A program made the translations under genes and the position numbers. From Acidobacteriaceae bacterium TAA 166 (GTDB lineage Bacteria; Acidobacteriota; Terriglobia; Terriglobales; Acidobacteriaceae), in assembly GCA_000421065.1 (NCBI GenBank), contig ATWD01000002.1, forward strand, positions 372,001 to 436,000: a stretch of 64,000 nucleotides of DNA. The letters are read 5' to 3'. Positions 23,740 to 32,362 of this stretch are shown in pieces. Position 1 is the first letter of the stretch, and every line of letters starts with the position of its first letter. The notes beneath the pieces were generated by a model, which did not search any database, was not told the origin of the DNA, and saw nothing but the letters and a program-made list of their open reading frames with translations.

Positions 23740-24651
23740 ATGGCGAGTGTGTTGGCTCCATTTCGATTGAAGCCGTGGTTCAGCGAGCGTGTGTGGGGAA
23801 GGCCTGATCTGCGTCCGTGGTACGAGGAGACGGGCACAAAGGAGCTGGTGGGCGAGGCTTGGCTGACGGGGCCGCAGTGCGTGGTTGAGGAAGGCGAGCT
23901 GGAAGGGAAGAACCTGGCCGATCTTAAGGACGATCTTGGGGGAGAGTTTCCTCTGCTGGTGAAGCTGCTGTTCCCGAACGAGAAGCTATCGGTTCAGGTG
24001 CATCCGGATGACTCGCAGGCGCAGGCGATCGGGCAGGCTCGGGGCAAGACGGAGTGCTGGTACGTGCTCGAGGCCGAGCCGGGTGCGACCGTTGCCCTGG
24101 GGTTGAAGCCCGGTGTGAATGTGGAGAAGATCGCGAATTCGGTGGCCGATGGTTCGATGGAGTCGCTGATGGAGTGGGTTCCGGTCTCGGTGGGCGATAT
24201 GCTCTTCGTCGATGCGGGAACCGTGCATGCGATCGGGCCCGGCGTGGTGCTGCTGGAGACGCAGCAGACCAGCGATATTACATACCGGCTCTACGACTAC
24301 GGGCGTCCGCGGGAGCTGCACCTGGAGCAGGGCCTCAAGGTAATTAAGACGAAGACCGAGGCAGGAAAAGTTCAACCAAAGCAGATGGATGGTTTTACGC
24401 GGCTGATCGAGCAGAAGTACTTCGTCGTGGACAAGTTCGATCTTGCAGGGATGGAAGAGCGCAGAGTTGCCATGGACGGCGCTGCTGGTTGCCTGGTGGG
24501 GCTCAAGGGCAAAGTCTGGGTGATCACGCCTGGGGACGAGGTGGAGCTGGAGCCGGGAAAGGCTGTAGTGGTTCCTCATGGGCTGGACGAGGTGATCGTC
24601 GAGGCTGAGGAAGAAGCCGAGTTCGTTCGTTGTGTGGCTCCTGCAAACTAA
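23740..24651 (+). CDS. manA: Mannose-6-phosphate isomerase, class I
   Basis: Interconverts mannose-6-phosphate and fructose-6-phosphate, linking hexose catabolism to GDP-mannose. The 303-residue length matches the short Bacillus-type ManA. Zinc ligands are readable in SVQVHPDD (His), KTECWYVL (Glu) and DAGTVHAIGPGV (His), and ETQQTSDITYRLYDYGR is the family signature. The ATG at 23740 is preceded by AAGGAGG, which rules out the longer open frame upstream. It lies 16 bases after galT and completes the sugar operon. The gmd gene near the window start uses the GDP-mannose made from its product. Confidence 0.93.
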   Translation: MASVLAPFRLKPWFSERVWGRPDLRPWYEETGTKELVGEAWLTGPQCVVEEGELEGKNLADLKDDLGGEFPLLVKLLFPNEKLSVQVHPDDSQAQAIGQARGKTECWYVLEAEPGATVALGLKPGVNVEKIANSVADGSMESLMEWVPVSVGDMLFVDAGTVHAIGPGVVLLETQQTSDITYRLYDYGRPRELHLEQGLKVIKTKTEAGKVQPKQMDGFTRLIEQKYFVVDKFDLAGMEERRVAMDGAAGCLVGLKGKVWVITPGDEVELEPGKAVVVPHGLDEVIVEAEEEAEFVRCVAPAN

Positions 24652-24672
24652 AAAAGTCCGACATCAAAACAC

Positions 24673-24700
24673 GAATGCCTGCATCTGGATGCAGGCATTC
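24673..24700. terminator. Bidirectional hairpin terminator after manA
   Basis: GAATGCCTGCAT and ATGCAGGCATTC form a perfect 12-bp stem with a CTGG loop. It lies 21 bases after manA and 21 bases after the stop of the convergent IclR gene. On the minus strand CGTGTTTTG follows the stem, giving a short T-run. Confidence 0.75.
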
Positions 24701-24721
24701 ATGTTTGTAGTTAAGTTGGCT

Positions 24722-25585
24722 TCAGCGAAGGAAGACGGCAAGCTCGCTGGCCGCGTTTCGCAGGTGAGGAAGGAAGCGTGTCTGCATCTCGAGCGCGGAG
24801 ATGCGGGGGGCGCTCCCGCTGAGATTGAGGGTCGCAACCGCTCTGCCAGTGGGGGTGAGAACAGGGACGGCCAGCGAGCGCAGGCCGACCTCGTACTCCT
24901 GATCGCAGAGAGCGTAGCCGTTGCGCCGTATGTTCCTGAGCAGCATGCGCAGCTTTTCCATAGACGTTACGGTGCGGGTGGTATGCGGGACGAGCGACAC
25001 GCGGGCGAGATAGTTCTCCAGCTGATCGGGCGGCAGATACGCAAGCAGAATGCGGCCCATGCTGGTGCAGTAGGCGGGAAGCCGGCTGCCGATGTGCAGG
25101 TCGACAGCCATGACGCGGTTCACCGTGGTTCGCGCGATGTAGACGATGTCGTCGCCGTCGAGGGTCGCCACGGAGAAGGACTCGCGCAGTGAGGCCGACA
25201 TGCGCTCGAGGATAGGCTGCGCCGCGGAGGAGAGCGTGCTCGAGGCAGTGTAGGTGTGGGACAGCGTCAGCATGCGCGGGCGCAGCGAGTAGCGTGAGCC
25301 GTCTTCAGCACCGGCGAAGCCAAGCTTGGTGAGGGTATAGAGGCAGCGGCGGACGGCCGCGCGCGACAGCCCGGTCCGGACACTGAGCTGCGAGATGGTC
25401 ATCTGGGGGTTCTGCTGGGTGAAGGCCTGGATAACGATAAGACCTCGCGCGAGCGAGGTCATGAAGTTCGGATCTCCGGTAAAGACATCGAGCGCTGCCG
25501 CAGGTGTCGGTTTTTGAGGTGCAGCAGGGGCGGGCGGGAGTGGAGAAGCATCGGGCGAAAGCGGATGGCGCGGAGTAAGGCTCAT
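24722..25585 (-). CDS. IclR-family transcriptional regulator
   Basis: A 287-residue regulator. A 40-residue Pro/Ala-rich N-terminal extension precedes the winged helix-turn-helix (LARGLIVIQAFTQQNPQMTISQLSVRTGLSRAAVRRCLYTL), and the C-terminal effector domain follows with FSVATLDGDDIVYIAR, RLPAYCTSMGRILLAYL and GLRSLAVPVL. The R-x-R-x-x-L-x-x-L stretch resembles the PcaR/PobR/CatR group that senses aromatic acids. The ATG at 25585 follows AAGGG and is preferred to an upstream in-frame codon. It is divergent from pgi with about 200 bases between them. The target is unknown, and autoregulation is the default expectation. Confidence 0.88.
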   Translation of the reverse strand: MSLTPRHPLSPDASPLPPAPAAPQKPTPAAALDVFTGDPNFMTSLARGLIVIQAFTQQNPQMTISQLSVRTGLSRAAVRRCLYTLTKLGFAGAEDGSRYSLRPRMLTLSHTYTASSTLSSAAQPILERMSASLRESFSVATLDGDDIVYIARTTVNRVMAVDLHIGSRLPAYCTSMGRILLAYLPPDQLENYLARVSLVPHTTRTVTSMEKLRMLLRNIRRNGYALCDQEYEVGLRSLAVPVLTPTGRAVATLNLSGSAPRISALEMQTRFLPHLRNAASELAVFLR

Positions 25586-25791
25586 GGGATCCCTTCCAGA
25601 CCGGAAGCGCACGGGGCGATAGTCGGTCCTCTTTTACGATAAACGCACGATGCCTCCATCGCAAGTCCAGTCATGCGTATGTCATCAGGGCTATGAGAAG
25701 ATACAGCCGGAAACGTCCTTTTCATCCCGCCGGTCATCTGACCTTTTAACAGCACAAAACGAACGAAAACAGTAGAGGAGAAACCAAGCAC

Positions 25792-27429
25792 ATGCAGACG
25801 GAAACGAAAGGCAAATCTCTCGTCGACCAGCCGGCCTGGAAGGCCCTTCAGACTCACGCAGAGCAGCTGCGTGGAAGGCACCTGCGCGAACTGTTCGCCG
25901 AGGATGCCTCCCGTGGCGAGCGCATGACGGCGGAGGCGGAAGGAATCTTTCTCGACTACTCGAAGAATCGCGCCACCGATGAGACCCTGAAGCTTTTGCT
26001 TGAGCTTGCTCAGCAGGTAGGACTGCGCGAACGGACGGAGGCGATGTTCAAGGGAGAGAAGATCAACATCACCGAGAACCGCGCCGTTCTGCATGTCGCG
26101 TTGCGCGCGCCGAAGAGCGAGTCCATTGTGGTGGACGGCGAGGACGTCGTGCCGGAGGTCCACAAGGTTCTCGACAAGATGGCTGGATTCGCCGAGCGCG
26201 TTCGTAGTGGAGAGTGGAAGGGACACACCGGCAAGCGCATCAAGAATGTGATCAACGTCGGCATCGGCGGATCGGACCTGGGCCCCGTCATGGCCTATGA
26301 GGCGCTCAAGCACTACAGCCAGCGCGATATGACCTTCCGCTTCGTCTCGAATGTAGATGGCACGGACTTCGCCGAGGCGGTCCAGGATCTCGATGCGGAG
26401 GAGACAATGTTCCTGATCGCATCGAAGACCTTCACCACGCTTGAGACCATGACCAACGCCCATAGTGCTCGCGACTGGGCGCTGAGCAAGCTGGGGGACG
26501 AGAAGGCCGTGGCCAAGCATTTCGTCGCGATCTCGACCAATGCGAAGGAGGTCGCCAAGTTCGGCATCGATACGGAGAACATGTTCGGCTTCTGGGACTG
26601 GGTCGGCGGCCGTTACTCGATGGACTCGGCGATCGGGCTCTCGACGATGATCGCGATTGGGCCCGACGGCTTCCGCGAGATGCTGGCTGGCTTTCACGCG
26701 ATGGATGTGCACTTCCGCACGGCCCCGCTCGAGAAGAATCTGCCGGTGCTGCTGGGCCTGCTGACGGTCTGGTACACCGAGTTCTTCGATGCCCAGACGG
26801 TAGCGATCCTTCCCTATGAGCAGTACCTGAAGCGGTTTCCGGCGTATCTGCAGCAGCTCACGATGGAATCGAACGGAAAGCATGTAACTCTCGGCGGCAC
26901 AAAGGTGATCTACCAGACGGGACCGATCTACTGGGGCGAACCGGGAACCAATGGACAGCACTCGTTCTATCAGCTGATCCATCAGGGGACGCGCCTGATT
27001 CCGTGCGACTTTATCGGCTTTGCCAAGACGCTGAATCCGCTGGGCCGTCATCACGACATGCTGATGGCGAACGTCTTTGCGCAGGCCGAGGCACTCGCCT
27101 TCGGCAAGACCGCCGACCAGGTGAAGGCGGAGGGAACGCCGGACTGGCTGGTTCCACACCGTGTGTTTGAAGGCAATCGTCCTTCGAATACGATCCTCGC
27201 CGACAAGCTGACGCCCGCTCTGCTGGGCAAGCTGGTGGCCCTGTACGAGCACTCGGTCTTCACGCAGGGAGTGGTCTGGAACATCGATTCGTTCGATCAG
27301 TGGGGCGTGGAACTGGGCAAGGTGCTTGCGACCAGGATCCTGGGCGAGCTGGAGAGCAAGGAGGAGCCTAAGCTCGAACATGACAGCTCGACGACGAGCC
27401 TGATTCATCGCTACAGGAAGAACAAGTAA
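25792..27429 (+). CDS. pgi: Glucose-6-phosphate isomerase
   Basis: Interconverts glucose-6-phosphate and fructose-6-phosphate. At 545 residues it is the long enterobacterial/eukaryotic type rather than the short Bacillus type. Signature blocks are NVGIGGSDLGPVMAYEAL, the catalytic Glu in GEPGTNGQHSFYQLIHQG together with its His, and GVVWNIDSFDQWGVELGKVLA near the C terminus. AGAGGAG lies upstream of the ATG. An MFS transporter and a glycosyltransferase follow on the same strand. Confidence 0.97.
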   Translation: MQTETKGKSLVDQPAWKALQTHAEQLRGRHLRELFAEDASRGERMTAEAEGIFLDYSKNRATDETLKLLLELAQQVGLRERTEAMFKGEKINITENRAVLHVALRAPKSESIVVDGEDVVPEVHKVLDKMAGFAERVRSGEWKGHTGKRIKNVINVGIGGSDLGPVMAYEALKHYSQRDMTFRFVSNVDGTDFAEAVQDLDAEETMFLIASKTFTTLETMTNAHSARDWALSKLGDEKAVAKHFVAISTNAKEVAKFGIDTENMFGFWDWVGGRYSMDSAIGLSTMIAIGPDGFREMLAGFHAMDVHFRTAPLEKNLPVLLGLLTVWYTEFFDAQTVAILPYEQYLKRFPAYLQQLTMESNGKHVTLGGTKVIYQTGPIYWGEPGTNGQHSFYQLIHQGTRLIPCDFIGFAKTLNPLGRHHDMLMANVFAQAEALAFGKTADQVKAEGTPDWLVPHRVFEGNRPSNTILADKLTPALLGKLVALYEHSVFTQGVVWNIDSFDQWGVELGKVLATRILGELESKEEPKLEHDSSTTSLIHRYRKNK

Positions 27430-27474
27430 TCCTTCATCAATTAGCCGCGATCTCTCTGTGAGGGAACTTTGCAG

Positions 27475-28818
27475 ATGATCGCGGCGATTGCTTTAACCGG
27501 ATTTAGAGAGAAGGACAGCCGCCGGATATCGGAATCCAGGACGTGCTGCTATGCTTCCGAACAGATGGCTTCCGCGACCAAACCGAATGCAAGTGGCGCC
27601 GTTGCCGGGGCCACGACCGCTCTGGTTCTCCTTACCGCACTCAACTTCGTCAATTACATCGACCGTTACATTCTTCCTGCCGTGCAGGAGCAGATCAAGG
27701 GCGAGTTCCATATCACCGATGCGCAGATCGGAACGCTCACGCTCTGGTTCATGCTTGCGTACATGTTCACCTCGCCCATCACCGGCTGGCTCGGCGATCG
27801 CTTTCCCCGCAAACCAATGATCGTAGGCGCTGCGTTGTTCTGGAGCGCGATCAACTTCTTCACGGCCTCGGTGAACTCCTACGACTCGCTGAATCTTCGC
27901 CATGCTGCTCTTGGCATCGGGGAGGCAAGCTTCGGGATCTTTGCCCCCACCCTGCTCGCGGATTTCTACCCTCCCGAGCAGCGCAATCGCGTGATGACGA
28001 TTTTCAATGTTGCCATTCCGGTCGGGGCGGCGCTTGGGTACCTTGCGGGCGGCGTCATCGGGGAGAAGCTTGGCTGGCGAATGTCCTTCATCCTCTCGGC
28101 GGTGCCGGGCGCGCTGCTGGCGCTGCTCATTCTCTTCTTTATGAAAGAGCCGGACCGCGGCGCCTCGCAGCACGAGAAGGCGAAGCTGGAGAAGGGAACT
28201 GTACTTGCGCTGCTGAAGAATAAGGCATATCTCTCCTCGATCCTGGGATATGCCGCGGTTACATTTTCACTCGGCGGCATCTCCTGGTGGATGCCCTCTT
28301 TCCTTGAACGTGTCGGCGGACGTTCTCAGTCAAACGCGGCCTTTCTGATGGGGGCGATCACGGTAGTTACGGGACTTCTGGGGACGATCACCGGTGGCGT
28401 CATTGCACAGCGATGGTCGAAGAAGACCTCAAAGGCTCTCTATCTTGTCCCTGCGATCAGCTCGGCGCTGGCTGTCCCCCCCGCGTTGGTCTGCTTCTTC
28501 GGGCCGAAGACCCTGACAATTCCGGCGCTCGCGCTCGCAATCTTTCTGATCTTTCTCGGAACAGGCCCGGTGAACGCTGCAACGGTGAATGCGGTGCGGC
28601 CCGAGGTTCGTGCCACGGCAATGGCTGGGCAGCTCTTCGTCATTCACGCCTTGGGAGACGCAATCTCGCCCACGGTCATCGGCGCCGTAAGCGATCGCTC
28701 GACGCTGAACCTGGGGCTGGGTTCGACGCTGATCACGATGCTGCTGGCAGCGGTCATCTTTTTCATTGGATCCCGCTACGCTCCACCGCTGCATAAGGAC
28801 GAGCCCATCGCCGCATGA
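27475..28818 (+). CDS. MFS transporter, spinster-like
   Basis: A 447-residue major facilitator with about twelve hydrophobic segments. The family motif between helices 2 and 3 reads GWLGDRFPRKPMI. The first helix carries LTALNFVNYIDRYILPAVQ, a pattern typical of spinster/hexuronate-like carriers. A cytoplasmic loop rich in Lys/Glu follows helix 6. ATG 27475 has GAGGGAA eight bases upstream; ATG 27565 would remove a 30-residue polar leader and is the other possibility. The substrate is unknown. Its stop overlaps the following glycosyltransferase start (ATGA), so the two are coupled. Confidence 0.8.
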   Translation: MIAAIALTGFREKDSRRISESRTCCYASEQMASATKPNASGAVAGATTALVLLTALNFVNYIDRYILPAVQEQIKGEFHITDAQIGTLTLWFMLAYMFTSPITGWLGDRFPRKPMIVGAALFWSAINFFTASVNSYDSLNLRHAALGIGEASFGIFAPTLLADFYPPEQRNRVMTIFNVAIPVGAALGYLAGGVIGEKLGWRMSFILSAVPGALLALLILFFMKEPDRGASQHEKAKLEKGTVLALLKNKAYLSSILGYAAVTFSLGGISWWMPSFLERVGGRSQSNAAFLMGAITVVTGLLGTITGGVIAQRWSKKTSKALYLVPAISSALAVPPALVCFFGPKTLTIPALALAIFLIFLGTGPVNAATVNAVRPEVRATAMAGQLFVIHALGDAISPTVIGAVSDRSTLNLGLGSTLITMLLAAVIFFIGSRYAPPLHKDEPIAA

Positions 28819-29975
28819 TGTTGCTGATGATCATTGCGTGGCTAATCGCGGTTGCGTGGCTTTGGAAGGCGGTCTCTTCGGCCCGAGGGCTTCCGCAGAT
28901 CCCGAATCTGCTTGAGGCGAGGCACGACCTCATGCCTGTGGGAGAGCCCACGATTACCGTGATCGTCCCGGCTCGCAACGAGGAGAAGGCGCTGCCGTCC
29001 GGTCTGGCATCGCTCATCGCGCAGGACTATCCCAATCTTAAAATCATCGCTGTCGACGATCGATCGATCGACCGGACCGGCGCGATTATGGACTCGCTTG
29101 CCGCAGAGCAGCCTCATCGTCTGCGCGTTCTTCATGTGGAGCAGCTGCCCCCAGGCTGGCTGGGCAAACCGCACGCGATGGCGCTCGCGGCACGTCATGC
29201 AATCGCCATCGAGCAGCCGGCCTATCTGTTGTTCACTGACGCCGACGTTTACTTTCGAGCGGACGCCATTCGCCGCTCTCTTGCAAACGCCGTCGCGACC
29301 GAGGCCGATCACTTCGTGACCTTTCCGACGCCTCTCATCGAAAGCGTCGGCGAAGGCGCTCTGTTGGGATTTCTCGGCGTGATGGGGTTGTGGGCGACGA
29401 GGCCGTGGAAGGCATCGGACCCCAAGGCTCTCCGCGACTCAATCGGGATTGGCGCCTTCAATCTGCTGAAGACCGAGGCCTACAAGCGGCTGGGCGGCTT
29501 CGATGCTCTGCGGATGCAGATCCTCGAAGACCTGACTCTGGCAGCCCGGGTCAAGCAGTTCGAGCTGCGCCAACGAGTCGCCATCGCACCGGGAATGGTG
29601 AGCCTGCATTGGGCCTCAGGTGCTCTGGGCGTCGTCCATGTGATGACGAAGAATCTCTTTGCCGTCTTCCGCTTTCGCATTGAGCTGACTCTGGCTGCCT
29701 GTTGCGGACTTGCCGTTCTGTGTCTTGGCCCTGTGCTCTTTCTGTTGTTGCCGCAGACGCGCATCGCGGGAGTGGTGGCGCTGGCATCGGTGGCTGCGCT
29801 TTATCTGCTCTCGAACAGACACTCGAAGATATCAGCCTGGTATGTCCTGCTGTTTCCGGTCGGCGCTGTCTTGTTCTTCTACTCCGCGCTGCGGTCTGCG
29901 ATCACAACATTGCGAGCTGGAGGCGTGAGCTGGCGGGGAACCTTCTACTCGCTCGACGATCTGCGCAAACAATAA
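28815..29975 (+). CDS. Family 2 glycosyltransferase with membrane segments (HpnB-like)
   Basis: A 386-residue enzyme. One N-terminal helix (LLMIIAWLIAVAWLWKAV) is followed by the GT-A domain: TITVIVPARNEEKALP, VDDRSIDRTG, and FTDADVYF as the DxD site. QILEDLTLAARVKQ carries the ED motif. Two or three further helices end the protein. It is a paralogue of the glycosyltransferase at 13788, sharing the PARNEE start and the ED block. The layout resembles hopene-associated HpnB and CrtQ proteins. It overlaps the MFS gene by four bases, which suggests that the carrier and transferase serve one lipid or glycan pathway (inference). Confidence 0.8.
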   Translation: MMLLMIIAWLIAVAWLWKAVSSARGLPQIPNLLEARHDLMPVGEPTITVIVPARNEEKALPSGLASLIAQDYPNLKIIAVDDRSIDRTGAIMDSLAAEQPHRLRVLHVEQLPPGWLGKPHAMALAARHAIAIEQPAYLLFTDADVYFRADAIRRSLANAVATEADHFVTFPTPLIESVGEGALLGFLGVMGLWATRPWKASDPKALRDSIGIGAFNLLKTEAYKRLGGFDALRMQILEDLTLAARVKQFELRQRVAIAPGMVSLHWASGALGVVHVMTKNLFAVFRFRIELTLAACCGLAVLCLGPVLFLLLPQTRIAGVVALASVAALYLLSNRHSKISAWYVLLFPVGAVLFFYSALRSAITTLRAGGVSWRGTFYSLDDLRKQ

Positions 29976-29976
29976 C

Positions 29977-30003
29977 GCCCTCGCGAAGTGCGAAGGCATT
30001 TTT
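29977..30003. terminator. Intrinsic terminator between convergent genes
   Basis: GCCCTCGC (29977-29984) and GCGAAGGC (29990-29997) pair with one mismatch around a GAAGT loop. ATTTTTGC and then a second T-run follow. It ends the MFS-glycosyltransferase transcript. Confidence 0.75.
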
Positions 30004-30035
30004 GCTTTTTGCTTCTTGTTCAAGGATCTGCGCAT

Positions 30036-31268
30036 CTACGCTTCGACCAGGACCTTGCCGTAGCGCTTCTCGACATACTCGTTCAGAATTTCCTGGAACT
30101 CTTCGACGATACGGTCGCCCTTGAGAGTCGTGAAGAGCTTGCCGTCAACGTACACCGGGGCCTTCGGCTCCTCGAAGGTGCCCGGCAGGGAGATGCCGAT
30201 GTTGGCATGTTTGGACTCGCCGGGGCCGTTGACGATGCAGCCCATCACGGCCAGCTTCAGCTCTTCTACTCCGGTATATTGCTTCTTCCACTCCGGCATC
30301 TGCTCGACCAGGTAGCTCTGGATGCGTTCGGCGAGCTCCTGAAAGTAGGTGGAGGTGGTGCGCCCGCAACCGGGGCAGCTGGTCACCTGCGGCATGAAGC
30401 TGCGAATTCCGAGCGACTGCAGAATCTGCTGGCCGCAGCGAACCTCTTCGGAGCGGTCGCCGCCGGGCGTGGGCGTCAGGCTGACGCGAATGGTGTCACC
30501 GATGCCAGACAGCAGCAGAGGAGCGAGTCCGGCGGCCGAGGCGACGATGCCCTTCATGCCCATGCCGGCCTCGGTCAGCCCGAGGTGCAGGGCATAGTCG
30601 CAACGCCGTGCAAGCTCCATGTAGACATCGATCAAGTCGCGCACGCCGGAGACCTTGGCGCTCAACACGATCTGGTCGCGGCGCAGACCGTAGCGCTCAG
30701 CCGCCTCCGCATTATCGAGCGCCGAGACCACCATCGCCTCCATCATCACGTCGCGCGCGGGAAGAGGAGTGGACGACCTTGAGTTCTCATCCATCATCTT
30801 GGTCAGCAGCGCCTGATCGAGCGAACCCCAGTTCACGCCGATGCGGACCGGCTTCTGATGCTTGACCGCCACCTCGATCATGGTGCGGAAGTTCTCGTCG
30901 TCCTTTCGCCCGATCGAAACGTTGCCGGGATTGATGCGATACTTCGCGAGAGCCTCGGCCGAGTCGGGATATTTGCTGAGGAGAAGATGCCCGTTGTAGT
31001 GGAAGTCGCCTATGATGGGCGTGTTCCAGCCCTTCTTCGCGATGCCTTCGACGATGTAGGGAACGGCCCTGGCTGCATCGTCGTTGTTGACCGTGATGCG
31101 CACCATCTCCGAACCGGCGCGAGCCAGGGCTGCGATCTGCTGAACGGTGCTATCGATATCGGCGGTATCGGTGTTGGTCATGGATTGGACGACGACGGGT
31201 GCGGTCGAACCCACACGAACTCCACCTATATTGACCGTCACGGCATGACGACGCTGTATCTCAGGCAT
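30036..31268 (-). CDS. ispG: (E)-4-hydroxy-3-methylbut-2-enyl-diphosphate synthase
   Basis: Penultimate enzyme of the MEP isoprenoid pathway. The 410-residue length is normal. The TIM-barrel start is TVNIGGVRVGSTAPVVVQSMTNTDT. The [4Fe-4S] ligands are two Cys in SCPGCGRT and one in AVMGCIVNGPGES, where the catalytic Glu also lies. ispH, the next enzyme, is also in this window at 63070. The gene is read away from the tRNA-Arg gene, whose 5' end is about 60 bases from its start. Confidence 0.96.
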   Translation of the reverse strand: MPEIQRRHAVTVNIGGVRVGSTAPVVVQSMTNTDTADIDSTVQQIAALARAGSEMVRITVNNDDAARAVPYIVEGIAKKGWNTPIIGDFHYNGHLLLSKYPDSAEALAKYRINPGNVSIGRKDDENFRTMIEVAVKHQKPVRIGVNWGSLDQALLTKMMDENSRSSTPLPARDVMMEAMVVSALDNAEAAERYGLRRDQIVLSAKVSGVRDLIDVYMELARRCDYALHLGLTEAGMGMKGIVASAAGLAPLLLSGIGDTIRVSLTPTPGGDRSEEVRCGQQILQSLGIRSFMPQVTSCPGCGRTTSTYFQELAERIQSYLVEQMPEWKKQYTGVEELKLAVMGCIVNGPGESKHANIGISLPGTFEEPKAPVYVDGKLFTTLKGDRIVEEFQEILNEYVEKRYGKVLVEA

Positions 31269-31330
31269 AAACTCTCCGTCTTTAAGTTTATCACTGGGTC
31301 ACGGACGCCATCGCGATACACTGAGTAAAA

Positions 31331-31407
31331 GGCCCGGTAGCTCAGTTGCATAGAGCAGCGCACTCCTAACGCGAAGGTCGCAGGTTGGACTCCTGCCCGG
31401 GCCACCA
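31331..31407 (+). tRNA. tRNA-Arg (anticodon CCT)
   Basis: A 77-base gene with CCA encoded. The acceptor stem GGCCCGG/CCGGGCC is perfect, the D arm is GCTC/GAGC, the anticodon loop CTCCTAA gives anticodon CCT, and the T stem is GCAGG/CCTGC. Three oddities are visible. D-loop position 19 is C instead of G. T-loop position 56 is G instead of C (TTGGACT), so the conserved 19-56 tertiary pair seems to be swapped to C-G. The anticodon stem has mismatches at 27-43 (G-A) and 31-39 (A-C). The 3' half from 31359 is the attachment site of the integrated element and is repeated at 49948-49996. Confidence 0.85.
31359..31407 (+). repeat. attL: 49-bp direct repeat within the tRNA-Arg 3' end
   Basis: Begins CGCACTCCTAACGCG and ends at the CCA end of the tRNA. 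It differs from attR (49948-49996) only at 31388 (G here, A at 49977), inside the T loop. Crossover restores a full tRNA at this end. Confidence 0.85.
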
Positions 31408-31472
31408 CTAAACTATTTATTTACATGAATTTGCCGTATAAAGCGAACTCGGCCCATCTGAGTCTCGTATGC

Positions 31473-31505
31473 TTTGGTGGCACTTTGGTGGCACTTTGGT
31501 GGCAC
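31473..31505 (+). repeat. Left-arm tandem repeats, 3 x TTTGGTGGCAC
   Basis: Three perfect 11-bp copies in tandem, 66 bases inside attL. The same unit occurs next to the integrase start at 49801-49819. Placement near both attachment sites suggests arm-type integrase or excisionase binding sites (inference). Confidence 0.6.
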
Positions 31506-31531
31506 TTTCTACACCCCTATTTGGCACAAGG

Positions 31532-31560
31532 AAAAAGCCCACCGGGTGAGGGTGGGCTTT
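31532..31560 (-). terminator. Intrinsic terminator of the excisionase-like genes
   Basis: On the minus strand AAAGCCCACC and GGTGGGCTTT form a 10-bp stem with a 7-base loop, followed by TTTTTCC. It lies five bases after the stop at 31566. Confidence 0.8.
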
Positions 31561-31565
31561 CGTGG

Positions 31566-31802
31566 CTATGGCATTGGTCGAGCGGGCGGCTTCGTAGATG
31601 AGCGTTCGCCTCTCTTAGAGAGCCACACGAGGTCGGTGTGTGGAATCAGCACTCTACCCCCTATTCGTGTCACGGGCAGACGACCTTCTGCAATCATGTA
31701 GTCGAGACTGCGGACGCTGATCGATAACATATGGGCAGCGGTCTTGCGGTCGTAAAGCAGTCTTGTTTCTGTAGCGGTTGGGGCCATTTGAATTGCTTTC
31801 AT
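31566..31802 (-). CDS. Excisionase-like helix-turn-helix protein
   Basis: A 78-residue protein of the MerR-like/HTH_17 'excisionase family' type. LLYDRKTAAHMLSISVRSLDYMIAEGRLPV is the helix-turn-helix and IGGRVLIPHTDLVWL the wing. The C-terminal tail is short and basic. It lies at the left end of the element next to attL and the arm repeats, where a directionality factor is expected. Its ATG overlaps the stop of the upstream 46-residue gene (ATGA), and an intrinsic terminator follows. A role in excision or in regulating the element is an inference. Confidence 0.75.
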   Translation of the reverse strand: MKAIQMAPTATETRLLYDRKTAAHMLSISVRSLDYMIAEGRLPVTRIGGRVLIPHTDLVWLSKRGERSSTKPPARPMP

Positions 31803-31939
31803 ACGAGGGCACCCTCAACACAGATCGGCGTTATGCGAGGGATACTATCCAACACCGCAACAGAGTAGTCCAGCGCTCGCACGCTAATACTCAGCATCTC
31901 TGCTGCCTGCTTCCTGCCAACTAAAAGAACGTCAGTCAT
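31799..31939 (-). CDS. Short helix-turn-helix protein, paralogue of the next gene
   Basis: A 46-residue protein whose LLVGRKQAAEMLSISVRALDYSV closely matches the helix-turn-helix of the gene it overlaps. After that the wing is replaced by VAVLDSIPRITPICVEG and the frame ends. AGGAG lies about eight bases before the ATG at 31939, and the stop overlaps the next start in an ATGA, so it looks translated. It may be a truncated duplicate that couples translation or a small DNA-binding modulator. Confidence 0.55.
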   Translation of the reverse strand: MTDVLLVGRKQAAEMLSISVRALDYSVAVLDSIPRITPICVEGALV

Positions 31940-32362
31940 TATGGGTCTCCTGGGATAGAACTGGACAGATCAAAGGGGTGGGGGCGGGTCCAATCTTGAG
32001 GGCCGTCTCGCTATAGCCCTCCGCCGCAGACAAATTCCTATACACAAACAATTCCGAAAAAATACACATTTTGATAAGGGTCGAGCTTTCAAGTTGCTCA
32101 AAATTAACTACTTATCGTCAAACATTGAATCAGTTCGCGCTTTTCGTATTGAAAACAAAAGGGTTGCCCTCTAAGAGTTCCACCCTGGCACTTCCCGGCC
32201 CAATCGAGGCCGCTCATGGGTTTTCATCGCCCAGAACGGCCCGTAATCGCGTCAGGATGCCCGTAGACGCCGCTGTGAAAACCCCGGGTGGGTACCCAGC
32301 GAGGTTTTTAACTCTTCGACAACAAGCTCACCCGCCCATGCACGGCCACGCTTGTATGAAAC

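Noticed and set aside
25582..27408. 608-codon frame opposite pgi
   Set aside because: Shadow of a highly conserved enzyme gene; Leu/Arg/His-rich with no motif.
31473..31505. CRISPR array
   Set aside because: The 11-bp units are directly tandem with no spacers and only three copies.
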